A DNA stretch of 64,000 bases from Lachnospiraceae bacterium (GTDB lineage Bacteria > Bacillota > Clostridia > Lachnospirales > Lachnospiraceae): assembly GCA_030527645.1 (NCBI GenBank), contig JAUNAJ010000007.1, positions 1 through 64,000 on the forward strand, in the 5' to 3' direction. This document shows positions 18,225-26,981 of the stretch, one piece after another. Every line of letters starts with the position of its first letter. Position 1 is the first letter of the stretch. The notes under the pieces are model-generated. The model worked only from the letters and a program-made list of their open reading frames with translations. It was not told where the DNA came from and searched no databases. The position numbers and the translations under genes are program-made.

Positions 18225-19297
18225 GTTTTGAACAGATGTTAGAAGAATCATTTAAGACCATCAGAAATGGTGAGATTGTTGAAGGAACCGTGATCGATGC
18301 GAAACCGGATCAGCTGATCCTGAACATCGGATACAAAGCCGACGGAATCCTTACCAGGAACGAATATTCGAATGATTCATCCATCGATATGACCACTGTT
18401 GCACAGCCCGGTGATAAGATGGAAGTAAAAGTAATGAAAGTAAACGACGGAGAGGGACAGGTTCTCCTGACCTACAAGAGACTTGCTGCTGAGAAGGGCA
18501 ATAAGAGACTGGAAGAGGCATTTGAGAACAAAGAGGTTCTGACTGCCAAAGTTACACAGGTTCTGAACGGCGGACTCAGCGTTACTGTTGAAGAGTCAAG
18601 AGTATTCATCCCGGCAAGCCTTGTTTCCGATATGTATGAGAGAGATCTCAACAAATACGCTGATCAGGAGATCAGCTTCGTGATCACTGAGTTCAACCCG
18701 AGAAGAAGAAGAATCATCGGTGACAGAAAACAGCTGATCGTTGCTGAGAAAGCAAAACTTCAGGAAGAGCTTTTCGCACGTATCCAGCCGGGTGATGTTG
18801 TAGAAGGTACTGTTAAGAACGTTACAGATTTCGGTGCATTCATCGATCTGGGCGGTGTAGACGGACTGCTTCACATTTCCGAGATGTCCTGGGGACGTGT
18901 TGAGAATCCTAAGAAGGTTCTGAAGGTTGGCGACGTTCTGAACGTGCTGATCAAAGAGATCAACGGAACAAAGGTTGCTCTGTCTCTGAAATTTGATGAT
19001 CAGAATCCATGGCTGGATGCTGACCAGAAATATGCAGTAGGCAACGTTGTAGAGGGAAAAGTTGCACGTATGACCGATTTCGGTGCATTCGTTGAGCTTG
19101 AGCCTGGTGTTGATGCACTCCTTCATGTTTCTCAGATTTCCAGAGATCATGTAGAGAAACCATCCGATGTACTGTCAGCAGGTCAGATCATCGAAGCTGT
19201 TGTTACAGATTTTGACGGTGCTTCACAGAAAATCTCTCTGAGCATCAAAGCTCTTGAGAAGGCTGCACCGGCAGAAGAGGAATACACAGAAGAGTAA
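18212..19297 (+). CDS. rpsA: 30S ribosomal protein S1 homologue
   Basis: A 361-residue RNA-binding protein with four S1 (OB-fold) repeats at about 17-86, 105-170, 190-258 and 275-345. The last two carry the clear GTVKNVTDFGAFIDL and GKVARMTDFGAFVEL motifs. This four-domain size is typical of Gram-positive S1-like proteins and shorter than the six-domain E. coli S1. The C-terminal tail is acidic. Translation starts inside the end of ispH, so coupling or frameshift fusion is likely. A terminator follows. Confidence 0.92.
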   Translation: MSELSFEQMLEESFKTIRNGEIVEGTVIDAKPDQLILNIGYKADGILTRNEYSNDSSIDMTTVAQPGDKMEVKVMKVNDGEGQVLLTYKRLAAEKGNKRLEEAFENKEVLTAKVTQVLNGGLSVTVEESRVFIPASLVSDMYERDLNKYADQEISFVITEFNPRRRRIIGDRKQLIVAEKAKLQEELFARIQPGDVVEGTVKNVTDFGAFIDLGGVDGLLHISEMSWGRVENPKKVLKVGDVLNVLIKEINGTKVALSLKFDDQNPWLDADQKYAVGNVVEGKVARMTDFGAFVELEPGVDALLHVSQISRDHVEKPSDVLSAGQIIEAVVTDFDGASQKISLSIKALEKAAPAEEEYTEE

Positions 19298-19376
19298 TTC
19301 TTTGCTGCGGTTCTGTATGTGCGGGATTGAGTCGGATCAGAAGGATCGGGTCGATTCCTTATTGTAAAGACAAATA

Positions 19377-19412
19377 AAAAAGGCTGTCGCTTGTAGCGGC
19401 AGCCTTTTTATA
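19377..19412. terminator. Bidirectional terminator, rpsA / RNase H-like gene
   Basis: AAAAAGGCTGTCGC (19377-19390) pairs with GCGGCAGCCTTTTT (19396-19409), flanked by A and T runs, between convergent genes. Confidence 0.88.
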
Positions 19413-19494
19413 TATCAGTATGGGGATGTCTCCCGTCTCTTAGACGCCAGGTCTCGCGAGCTCGACTTGAATAGATAGCGGGAGGTTTCCCGTG
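19412..19494. repeat. Intergenic repeat, copy A
   Basis: It contains ATATCAGTA-T-GGGGATG-T-CTCCCG, then TTAGACG, then GTCTCGCGAGCTCGACTTGA, then GGGAGGTTTCCCGTG (19480-19494). The first half recurs at 44353-44408, the GTCTCGCGA part at 45501-45520, and the last 15 bases at 14273-14287 (14/15). Confidence 0.6.
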
Positions 19495-19502
19495 TACATA
19501 TT

Positions 19503-20627
19503 TTACGGCTTCAATAGAAAAGAGATAAGCGCACAGCTGTATTCCTGCAGGAGAGACGGGTCCTTTTCGATAAGATCAGACGGGAAGAAGGAGGGGCCTT
19601 TTCTTGTATCCTTCCTGAAATCCGGCTGAAAAACCGGCTGAGGCTGGAAGAAAAACAATCCTTCTTTCTTTGTATAGCAGTTGTCCGCCTTCGCCTTTCG
19701 GCGGCAGGACGGATCTACATAGATGCCAACGCTTTTGTGGACGGCGGTGTCCTCCAAAGGAAGATAGTAGTAATCTTTGTAGTTGCTGAAGTAATGACGC
19801 AGCAGTCCTCTGGTTCCGTATACCTGAAGCGTAATCTGATCCTGAAGAATATGCATTGCTGCTGCTTCGCCTCTGAAGTGCAGCTCCTTTGGGCAGGAGA
19901 CAGCGGTTTTTATCTGCAGAGTGAGTGTATCATTCCGGATCAGAACATTCTGCGGGAGATCAAACAGAAGGAAAGGATCGGCTGTGGATGGCTCATCCTG
20001 AAGGTTACTGCCGGAGGCTTCGCTGAGCCGGTGCAGATACAGATAGAATGGATAAATAGAAAGCATTCCCAGCAGATCATCCCGGTTGTGCAGAAGAAGG
20101 AGCTGAAGCTCTTTTTCTCCGGCCTGTTCCAGATAGTGGTGATAGACGGAGATCAGCTCTTTGCCGCTCATCCGGTCCTCTCTGGGAAAAGCGAGCAGCA
20201 GCTCCAGATCTTTCTGCTTCATGGATGAGAGCGGCAGCAGTTTTTTCATGGGCAGCAGTTCTCTGTAAAGATCCAGGCTGCAGATGCTGTTTTCCGGGAA
20301 GGGATCTGGCAGATTCCAGTGCCTGCAGCGGTCTCTGAGATAAGGAAGGTCAAAAGTCTGTCCATTGTAATGAATGATCGCCTTGAATTGCTTCACATAA
20401 GAAGCGAACAACTCCAGAACCTCTCGTTCTTCTGAGGGCCGTTGGAGAAGCCATTGCGTCAGAATGTACCGATCCTTTTCGAACGCGGCTGTACCGATCA
20501 TATACAGGTGAGAGGAACGGCGGGACAGACCGGTGGTTTCAATATCAAAAAATACCGTATCCCGAGGCAGAATCGCTGCGGATGAAGGAAGCTGCTCGAG
20601 GGATATGGGCTGCTGCACAATAATCAT
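19503..20627 (-). CDS. YprB-type RNase H-like exonuclease
   Basis: A 374-residue protein whose N-terminal 200 residues form a DEDD exonuclease-like domain of the YprB RNase H-like family. FFDIETTGL (26-34) gives the first acidic pair, and YNGQTFDLPYL and LLLHNRDDLLGM supply the later acidic positions. The C-terminal 170 residues have no motif I recognise. Probably a DNA or RNA exonuclease, substrate unknown. It is alone on the minus strand between rpsA and ruvA. Confidence 0.8.
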   Translation of the reverse strand: MIIVQQPISLEQLPSSAAILPRDTVFFDIETTGLSRRSSHLYMIGTAAFEKDRYILTQWLLQRPSEEREVLELFASYVKQFKAIIHYNGQTFDLPYLRDRCRHWNLPDPFPENSICSLDLYRELLPMKKLLPLSSMKQKDLELLLAFPREDRMSGKELISVYHHYLEQAGEKELQLLLLHNRDDLLGMLSIYPFYLYLHRLSEASGSNLQDEPSTADPFLLFDLPQNVLIRNDTLTLQIKTAVSCPKELHFRGEAAAMHILQDQITLQVYGTRGLLRHYFSNYKDYYYLPLEDTAVHKSVGIYVDPSCRRKAKADNCYTKKEGLFFFQPQPVFQPDFRKDTRKGPSFFPSDLIEKDPSLLQEYSCALISFLLKP

Positions 20628-20830
20628 GGTGATACCTCCGTATTATCTGTATCCAATGTTACCCGTGAACTATCCTATCAGAGTCTGTGTCGAACTGCAA
20701 CTATCTCTTGGCAAACGTTTGTTCCGGTGATACAATAAAGTACAGTTCAGCCCATGAACTGTACTACCATACTATTACGATTCACGGGCAGTATTTTTTC
20801 GACTATCTGACAGACAGGAGCGTGTATACC

Positions 20831-21448
20831 ATGATCGGTTATATAAAAGGAACAATAGAAGAGGTGGAAGCAGACGGGATCTATCTGGATCGGGACGGAA
20901 TGGGATTCCGGATCCTGATGCCGGGAAGCAGTCTGGATCGGCTGAAGACAGGCATGGAGAAAAAAATCTTTACCTATATGAATGTGAAAGAGGATGCTAT
21001 TACATTATACGGATTTCTTACGAAGGATGATCTGCAGATCTTCAGGCTTCTTCTTAATGTCAACGGAGTGGGACCAAAGGCGGCACTCGGAATCCTTTCT
21101 TCGCTTTCTCCGGATACCCTGCGATTTGCAGTGCTCTCGGATGATGCAGCTGCGATCGCCAAAGCACCGGGGATTGGAAAGAAGACAGCGCAGAAGCTGA
21201 TTCTTGAACTGAAGGATAAGTTTTCTCTGGAGGATGCCTTTGAGAAAAAACTTGCTTCAGGGGAAGCTGTATCGGAAGAGATGCAGCCTTCAGAAGGAAA
21301 CAGGGAGGCGGAGACAGAGGCTGTACAGGCACTGGTGGCACTGGGCTATTCCAGTACAGAAGCGCTGCAGGCGGTCAGAAAAGTCGAGACAACAGGTGCA
21401 ATGGATTCAGAGGCGATACTGAAGCAGGCATTAAAGCTGATTTTCTAG
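20831..21448 (+). CDS. ruvA: Holliday junction branch migration protein RuvA
   Basis: A 205-residue DNA-binding subunit of the RuvAB branch-migration complex. The N-terminal OB fold starts MIGYIKGTI. Helix-hairpin-helix motifs follow (VNGVGPKAALGILS, APGIGKKTAQKLILELKDK). The C-terminal domain III binds RuvB. ATG 20831 gives the conserved N-terminus, with ACAGGAG about ten bases upstream. ruvB follows after 32 bp. Confidence 0.96.
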   Translation: MIGYIKGTIEEVEADGIYLDRDGMGFRILMPGSSLDRLKTGMEKKIFTYMNVKEDAITLYGFLTKDDLQIFRLLLNVNGVGPKAALGILSSLSPDTLRFAVLSDDAAAIAKAPGIGKKTAQKLILELKDKFSLEDAFEKKLASGEAVSEEMQPSEGNREAETEAVQALVALGYSSTEALQAVRKVETTGAMDSEAILKQALKLIF

Positions 21449-21480
21449 GATGAGACATAAAAAGCTATAAAGGATCACAT

Positions 21481-22482
21481 ATGGATAAACGAATTATTAC
21501 AACTGATGTAATGGAGGAGGACTACCGGGTCGAGGGTAGTCTGCGCCCTCAGACGCTGGATCGATATATCGGGCAGGAAAAAGCAAAAAAAAATCTGAAA
21601 ATATATATAGAGGCTGCAAAGCAGCGAGGGGACGTTCTGGATCATGTGCTGTTTTACGGACCGCCCGGGCTGGGAAAAACTACTCTGGCAGGAATTATTG
21701 CCAATGAGATGGGGACACATCTCAAGGTGACCTCGGGACCAGCCATTGAAAAGCCGGGAGAGATTGCGGCGATTCTCAATAATCTTCAGGAGGGTGATGT
21801 TCTGTTTGTGGATGAGATTCACAGGATGAACCGCCAGGTGGAGGAGGTTCTGTACCCGGCTATGGAGGATTACGCCATTGATATTATGATCGGAAAGGGT
21901 TCCTCTGCCCGATCGATCCGATTGGATCTTCCGAAGTTTACATTGGTAGGGGCTACTACAAGAGCCGGACTTCTGACAGCACCGCTTAGGGATCGATTCG
22001 GCGTCATTCATCATCTGGAATTCTATACGCCGGAGGAACTTCAGAAGATCATTATGAATTCTGCGGGAATCCTTGGTGTGGAAATCGATGCAGAGGGAGC
22101 GGCGGAGATGGCGAAGCGTTCCAGAGGAACGCCGCGCCTTGCCAACCGTCTTCTGAAGAGGGTGAGGGACTTTGCCCAGATCCAGTTTGATGGAAAGATC
22201 ACAGCAGAAGCAGCATCGTTGGCGCTGGATCTTCTGGAGGTAGACAAAAGAGGGCTGGATCAGATCGACCGGCTGCTTCTGAGAACAATCGCAGAAAAGT
22301 TTGGAGGCGGTCCGGTAGGGCTGGATACCCTTGCAGCTGCTATTGGCGAAGATGGAGGAACGATTGAGGACGTGTATGAGCCGTATTTGATCAAGAATGG
22401 TTTTCTGAATCGTACGCCAAGAGGAAGAGTCGCTACGGATGAGGCCTACTCCCACCTGGGGATACCGCTGCCGGAACGGTAA
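21481..22482 (+). CDS. ruvB: Holliday junction branch migration helicase RuvB
   Basis: A 333-residue AAA+ motor. Walker A GPPGLGKT (60-67), Walker B with VDEIHRMNR (about 106-114), sensor-1 [18 protein letters not shown] and the C-terminal winged helix are complete. It drives migration with RuvA. RuvC is absent, as in other Firmicutes, where RecU resolves junctions; recU is present at 46205. The stop codon lies in a GAACGGTAAC repeat motif. Confidence 0.97.
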   Translation: MDKRIITTDVMEEDYRVEGSLRPQTLDRYIGQEKAKKNLKIYIEAAKQRGDVLDHVLFYGPPGLGKTTLAGIIANEMGTHLKVTSGPAIEKPGEIAAILNNLQEGDVLFVDEIHRMNRQVEEVLYPAMEDYAIDIMIGKGSSARSIRLDLPKFTLVGATTRAGLLTAPLRDRFGVIHHLEFYTPEELQKIIMNSAGILGVEIDAEGAAEMAKRSRGTPRLANRLLKRVRDFAQIQFDGKITAEAASLALDLLEVDKRGLDQIDRLLLRTIAEKFGGGPVGLDTLAAAIGEDGGTIEDVYEPYLIKNGFLNRTPRGRVATDEAYSHLGIPLPER

Positions 22483-22546
22483 CACGATCACGTTAGAGGT
22501 TGCAGTGTTACTGTTCATCTCCTGCTGCCCCGGGAACAGTAACGCT
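22474..22546. repeat. Inverted repeat with GAACNGTAAC motifs
   Basis: GAACGGTAAC (22474-22483), the inverted AGTGTTACTGTTC (22504-22516) and GAACAGTAACGCT (22534-22546). The latter two pair over 13 bp. The same ten-base motif recurs at several other places in the window. Confidence 0.6.
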
Positions 22547-22626
22547 GTTGCGTCAAATATTCGGTTGTCTTCTGTCTGAAAGTACGGTATATTAAGAGGG
22601 AGAACACACAGAGGAGAGAGGTATGT

Positions 22627-23034
22627 ATGGCTTCTAAAAATACAATCAAGGTTCTGATCGATGGAAAAATCGTAACCTTAAGCGGATACGAAAGTGAAGA
22701 GTATCTGCAGAGGGTGGCATCCTATCTTAATAATAAAATTATGGATCTTCATGCTTTGTCCGGATACAACAGACAGGCTCCGGATACGAAGTCTACTTTG
22801 CTGGCGTTGAATATCGCTGATGATTATTTTAAAGCAAAAAAACGGGCAGATTCCGTTGAAGCTGACATGGAAACAAGAGATCGTGAGGCATATGATATCA
22901 AGCATGATCTGATCGCAGCTCAGATCCAGGTGGATCAGCTGAAACAGGAAAACGAACATCTTCTTGCTGAGAATGCTTCTTTGAAGGAACAGCTGGAACA
23001 GTTGAATCAGGAGATGGATGAGCTGTTAAAATAA
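22627..23034 (+). CDS. zapA: Cell division protein ZapA
   Basis: A 135-residue protein that binds FtsZ and stabilises the Z ring. The N-terminal globular part (IKVLIDGKIVTLSGYESEEY) matches ZapA, and residues from about 70 form a long coiled coil (QLKQENEHLLAENASLKEQL). GAGAGAGG is upstream. It is followed by a possible terminator and then the U32 peptidase gene. Confidence 0.88.
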   Translation: MASKNTIKVLIDGKIVTLSGYESEEYLQRVASYLNNKIMDLHALSGYNRQAPDTKSTLLALNIADDYFKAKKRADSVEADMETRDREAYDIKHDLIAAQIQVDQLKQENEHLLAENASLKEQLEQLNQEMDELLK

Positions 23035-23077
23035 GAAGGAAGATATTGATTCTGAATAGGAATGGGTAAAGATAATG

Positions 23078-23128
23078 AGAGGGGCTGCTGATCGTATTTC
23101 GGACGGACAGTTCCTCTGTTTCTTTTTT
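23078..23128 (+). terminator. Possible terminator after zapA
   Basis: AGAGGGGCTG (23078-23087) pairs, with G-T pairs, to CAGTTCCTCT (23108-23117), followed by GTTTCTTTTTT. The loop is long, so strength is uncertain. Confidence 0.5.
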
Positions 23129-23196
23129 ATGAAACTGTTTTTCACTGCGACAGCAGAAAATGTATGAGTAAAACCTAATCTAAAGGAGATTTGTAT

Positions 23197-25398
23197 ATGA
23201 ATGCAGAATTACTGGCTCCCGCAGGTTCCTTTGAAGCTCTGGAAGCAGCTCTGGCAGCAGGAGCGGATGCGGTGTATTTGGGAGGCACCAGATTCGGGGC
23301 AAGAGCCTATGCAGACAATCTGAATACAGAAGATCTCTGCAGAGCGATTGATCTTGTGCATAGGCAGGATAAAAAGCTGTTTATGACGGTAAATACTTTA
23401 CTCAAGGAGGAAGAACTGCAGGAGGAACTGTATTCCTTTATGCTTCCTTTTTACAGGGAAGGTCTGGATGGTGTGATCGTTCAGGATCTGGGGGTGATCC
23501 GTGCTTTTGGCAGCTGGTTTCCGGAACTGCCGCTTCACGGCAGCACCCAGATGGCAATCACAGGTGCCTCCTCTGCAGAGCTTATGAAGCAGGAGGGACT
23601 GACAAGAGTGGTGCCTGCCAGAGAACTGTCGCTTGCAGAAATCAGAGAGATCCATGAGAAGACCGAATTGGAAATTGAGTGTTTTATTCATGGCGCCATG
23701 TGCTACAGCTATTCCGGACTTTGTCTGATGAGCAGCATGATCGGAGGAAGAAGCGGAAACAGAGGCAGATGTGCAGGGACCTGCCGCCTTCCCTATGAGG
23801 TGTACGAACAGGGAAAGCGTCTCAATGGTCCGAATACGGCATATCCATTGAATACCAGGGACATGTGCACGCTGGAGCTTCTTCCCGAAATCCTGGATGC
23901 AGGTGTTCTTTCTCTGAAGATCGAAGGAAGAATGAAGAAACCGGAGTATACCGCAGGTGTGGTTTCTGTTTATAGAAAATATCTGGATCTTCTGGCGGAG
24001 TTCCCGGAAAAATATTCCGTGGATCCAAAGGATATGAATTTTCTGTATGATCTCTTTAATCGGGATGGATTTCATAAGGGTTACTTTCAGGTGCATAACG
24101 GCAGAGAGATGATGGCTCTGAAGAATGCAAAGCTTACCGAGGCAAAGCAGAAGGACAGCAGCAGATTGTATGAACGCATTCGTAAGGAATGGAAGAGTGT
24201 TCGGCTTCAGAAACCGGTACAGGGATATTTGTCCCTGCGCCTGGGTGAGCCTGCAAGACTGGTGCTGCTTTCCGGAGATCTGCAGGTGCAGGTGGAACGG
24301 GAGGGAATCCAGAAGGCGCAGAACCAGCCTTTGACCAGAGAGCGGGCTGCTGCACAGTTGAATAAAACCGGCAATTCCCCATTTTTCTTTGAACATCTGG
24401 AAATTGAAATGGACGAGGATCTGTTTCTTCCCATGCAGCTTCTCAACGAGCTGAGACGGGAAGGAATGGAACAGCTGGAGGACAAGCTTCGGGCATCCTT
24501 TGCAAGGAAGGCTCCCGATGAGCAGCCTTCCTTGACAGAGATTGCGGCTCCGACGGAGGGAAAACCGGCAGTTTCGGATATCTGGATCCTCACGGATACA
24601 AGGGAACAGCTGCAGGCTGTCGGCACAATCACGGGAATTACCGGTGTCTGTATTCCGATTGGTTTGTTAGATAAAGCGGATCCTGCCGCTTCTGCAGAAA
24701 AACTTCTTAAGGATCTGAAGGCAAAGGGCATGAAGCTGCGCATTGCGCTTCCTTATATGGTCAGAGGGACCGAAGACAGCTGGTACAGAGATTACCTGAA
24801 AACACTGCTTGATCTGGGCGTGGAGCGTTTTCTGATCCGGAGTCCGGAATCAGCGGCGCGTCTGTGGCAGATGGGACTTGCAGAACATTGTATACTGGAT
24901 TACTGTATCTACACCATGAACAGCCGTGCAAAGGATTTTTACAGGAGCTGGGGCTTCGGTATGGACACCGTTCCGCTGGAGCTGAATGCAGGAGAGATCA
25001 AAAGCAGGAACAATGAGAACAGCGAGCTTGTGATCTACGGAAGAACCCCCATGATGATCTCGGCACAGTGTCTGAAGAAAAATCTGGATCGATGTACAAA
25101 GGGGTATGCACAGCTGAGCCTGAAGGACCGAAAAGGGAAAACATTTCCTGTTCGCTGCTGCTGTGACGGCTGCTATAATGTGATCTACAACAGCCTTCCC
25201 ACAAGTCTTCTGAAGGATTCAGAAAGGATATCGGCAATGGGATGTGCATCCCTGAGGGTGCATTTTACCACTGAGTCGGGAAAAGAAGCCGGGGCTGTGA
25301 TTGAGGAAATTGTCAACACCTTTATCAAAGGAGTGTCTGCGGGAGAAAGAAAGCTTCCGGAGAGCACCAGAGGTCATTTTAAACGGGGAGTAGAGTAA
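23197..25398 (+). CDS. U32-family peptidase-like protein with DUF3656 region
   Basis: A 733-residue U32 protein. The N-terminal barrel begins ELLAPAGSFEALEAAL. The family core EIECFIHGAMCYSYSGLC is followed by SGNRGRCAGTCRLPYEV, whose cysteines bind an Fe-S cluster in RlhA/TrhP-type members. The long C-terminal part includes a second barrel half and a CCCDGCYN motif. Homologues hydroxylate rRNA or tRNA, so an RNA-modification role is more likely than proteolysis (inference). ATG 23197 is chosen with AAAGGAG eight bases upstream. The FtsW-like gene starts 5 bp later. Confidence 0.85.
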   Translation: MNAELLAPAGSFEALEAALAAGADAVYLGGTRFGARAYADNLNTEDLCRAIDLVHRQDKKLFMTVNTLLKEEELQEELYSFMLPFYREGLDGVIVQDLGVIRAFGSWFPELPLHGSTQMAITGASSAELMKQEGLTRVVPARELSLAEIREIHEKTELEIECFIHGAMCYSYSGLCLMSSMIGGRSGNRGRCAGTCRLPYEVYEQGKRLNGPNTAYPLNTRDMCTLELLPEILDAGVLSLKIEGRMKKPEYTAGVVSVYRKYLDLLAEFPEKYSVDPKDMNFLYDLFNRDGFHKGYFQVHNGREMMALKNAKLTEAKQKDSSRLYERIRKEWKSVRLQKPVQGYLSLRLGEPARLVLLSGDLQVQVEREGIQKAQNQPLTRERAAAQLNKTGNSPFFFEHLEIEMDEDLFLPMQLLNELRREGMEQLEDKLRASFARKAPDEQPSLTEIAAPTEGKPAVSDIWILTDTREQLQAVGTITGITGVCIPIGLLDKADPAASAEKLLKDLKAKGMKLRIALPYMVRGTEDSWYRDYLKTLLDLGVERFLIRSPESAARLWQMGLAEHCILDYCIYTMNSRAKDFYRSWGFGMDTVPLELNAGEIKSRNNENSELVIYGRTPMMISAQCLKKNLDRCTKGYAQLSLKDRKGKTFPVRCCCDGCYNVIYNSLPTSLLKDSERISAMGCASLRVHFTTESGKEAGAVIEEIVNTFIKGVSAGERKLPESTRGHFKRGVE

Positions 25399-25403
25399 TT
25401 ACG

Positions 25404-26981
25404 ATGGTTAAGATAATAGTTGAAGTGTCAAAATATCTGCTTCTTCTGATCATGGTACTGTTTACCCTGGAAACATTTATGGTACTGCGGGATAAGAGTG
25501 CTGAGGCACGGGCAAGGATCATGAGAAAACAGATCATTCTGATGCTGTTCTTTAATTTTCTTGCTTATCTTGTCATGTATGCTGTGAAGCAGGAACTGGA
25601 GATGCTGATGGTCTATATGGGTGTGATCGTCTACATCCTGCTTGTACAGGCCATGTATCGCATTGTTTATAAGCGGGCGTCGCTGATCCTGGTCAATACC
25701 ATGTGCATGCTTCTGTCCGTTGGTTTTGTGATTCAGACAAGGCTGGGAATCAGCTATGCCATCAAGCAGCTGATGATCGTTGCAGTATCCACGGCAATGT
25801 GCATGCTGATCCCGGTTGTTGTAAGAAAGGGAAAATTCCTCAGGAACATCACCTGGTTCTATGCAGTGATCGGTATTGCTCTTCTGGCGGCAGTACTCGC
25901 TTTTTCCACGCTTTCCGGAGGTGCAAACCTTTCGCTGGAAATCGGCGGGATCACCTTCCAGTTTTCGGAATTTGTAAAGATTACATTTGTATTCTATATT
26001 GCGGGAATGCTTCATGAAGTGACGGACTTTCGGCAGGTGGCTGTTACAACAGTGCTGGCGGCAGTTCATGTGCTGATTCTGGTGCTTTCCAAAGATCTGG
26101 GAGCTGCGCTGATCTATTTTATGGCCTATGTGGTCATGGTCTATGTTGCTACCGGTAATCCGGGATATGCAGCACTTGGTCTTGGCGGAATGGCGGCTGC
26201 ATCCGCGGCTGCCTATAGGCTGTTCAGCCATATTCGGGTGAGGTTCAGCGTATGGAAGGATCCCTTTGCTGATTATCAGGGTACGGGGTATCAGATTGTG
26301 CAGGCTCTGTTCGGCGTATGCGCCGGCGGATGGTTTGGAACCGGCCTGTTCCTTGGTTCGCCGGAGATGATTCCCCTTGCAAGAGTGGATTTTACCTATG
26401 CGGCGATCTGTGAGGAGATGGGGATCCTGTTCGGAATCTGTCTGATCCTTCTTTGCATGGGCATGTATTTTCTGATTGTGAATATCTCTATGAAACTGAA
26501 GGAGCCTTTCTATAAGCTTGTTGCCATCGGTCTTGGAACGGAATACTGCTTTCAGGTATTTCTGACTATAGGCGGAACCACGAAGTTTATTCCGATGACC
26601 GGCGTGACCCTGCCTCTGGTCAGCTACGGCGGAAGTTCCGTCATGTGTACCATCATCATGATCTCCATCATCCAGGGTCTGTATATCCTTCGAGAGGATG
26701 AGGAGGATGAGGCGGCCAGAAACAGCAGGAAAAGGAGAAGCAGGGCAGGTGGTCAGCCGAGCCGCACAAGAATTGCCGAACCGGTCAGTCAGGAAACAAG
26801 AGTGTACAGAAGTACTGCGGAGCAGGAAAGAGCTCTGAGGGATGAACAGATACGCAGACAAAGAGCAGAGGAGCAGCAGAGAAGAAATGAAGAAAACAGG
26901 AGACGAGTGGAGCAAACGGGAGTCCCGGTCGACCTCGAGCAGAAGATCAACGAAGAAACGGAAAAGAGTATCCACTGGTAG
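25404..26981 (+). CDS. FtsW/RodA/SpoVE-family (SEDS) peptidoglycan glycosyltransferase
   Basis: A 525-residue multi-pass membrane protein of the SEDS family, which polymerises peptidoglycan together with a class B PBP. Family signatures are LSKDLGAALIYF, the WKDPFADYQGTGYQ loop with its conserved acidic residues, RVDFTYAAICEEMG and TGVTLPLVSYGGSS. After the last helix, about 75 residues form a cytosolic R/E/Q-rich tail. The tail-coding DNA overlaps the start of the partner PBP gene, which encodes another charged tail. Which of FtsW, RodA or SpoVE it represents is not settled. Confidence 0.9.
   Translation: MVKIIVEVSKYLLLLIMVLFTLETFMVLRDKSAEARARIMRKQIILMLFFNFLAYLVMYAVKQELEMLMVYMGVIVYILLVQAMYRIVYKRASLILVNTMCMLLSVGFVIQTRLGISYAIKQLMIVAVSTAMCMLIPVVVRKGKFLRNITWFYAVIGIALLAAVLAFSTLSGGANLSLEIGGITFQFSEFVKITFVFYIAGMLHEVTDFRQVAVTTVLAAVHVLILVLSKDLGAALIYFMAYVVMVYVATGNPGYAALGLGGMAAASAAAYRLFSHIRVRFSVWKDPFADYQGTGYQIVQALFGVCAGGWFGTGLFLGSPEMIPLARVDFTYAAICEEMGILFGICLILLCMGMYFLIVNISMKLKEPFYKLVAIGLGTEYCFQVFLTIGGTTKFIPMTGVTLPLVSYGGSSVMCTIIMISIIQGLYILREDEEDEAARNSRKRRSRAGGQPSRTRIAEPVSQETRVYRSTAEQERALRDEQIRRQRAEEQQRRNEENRRRVEQTGVPVDLEQKINEETEKSIHW

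Noticed and set aside
20687-20830. N-terminal extension of RuvA by 48 residues
   Set aside because: The conserved RuvA start MIGYIKG is at 20831 with a ribosome site; the upstream frame crosses repeat-like noncoding sequence.
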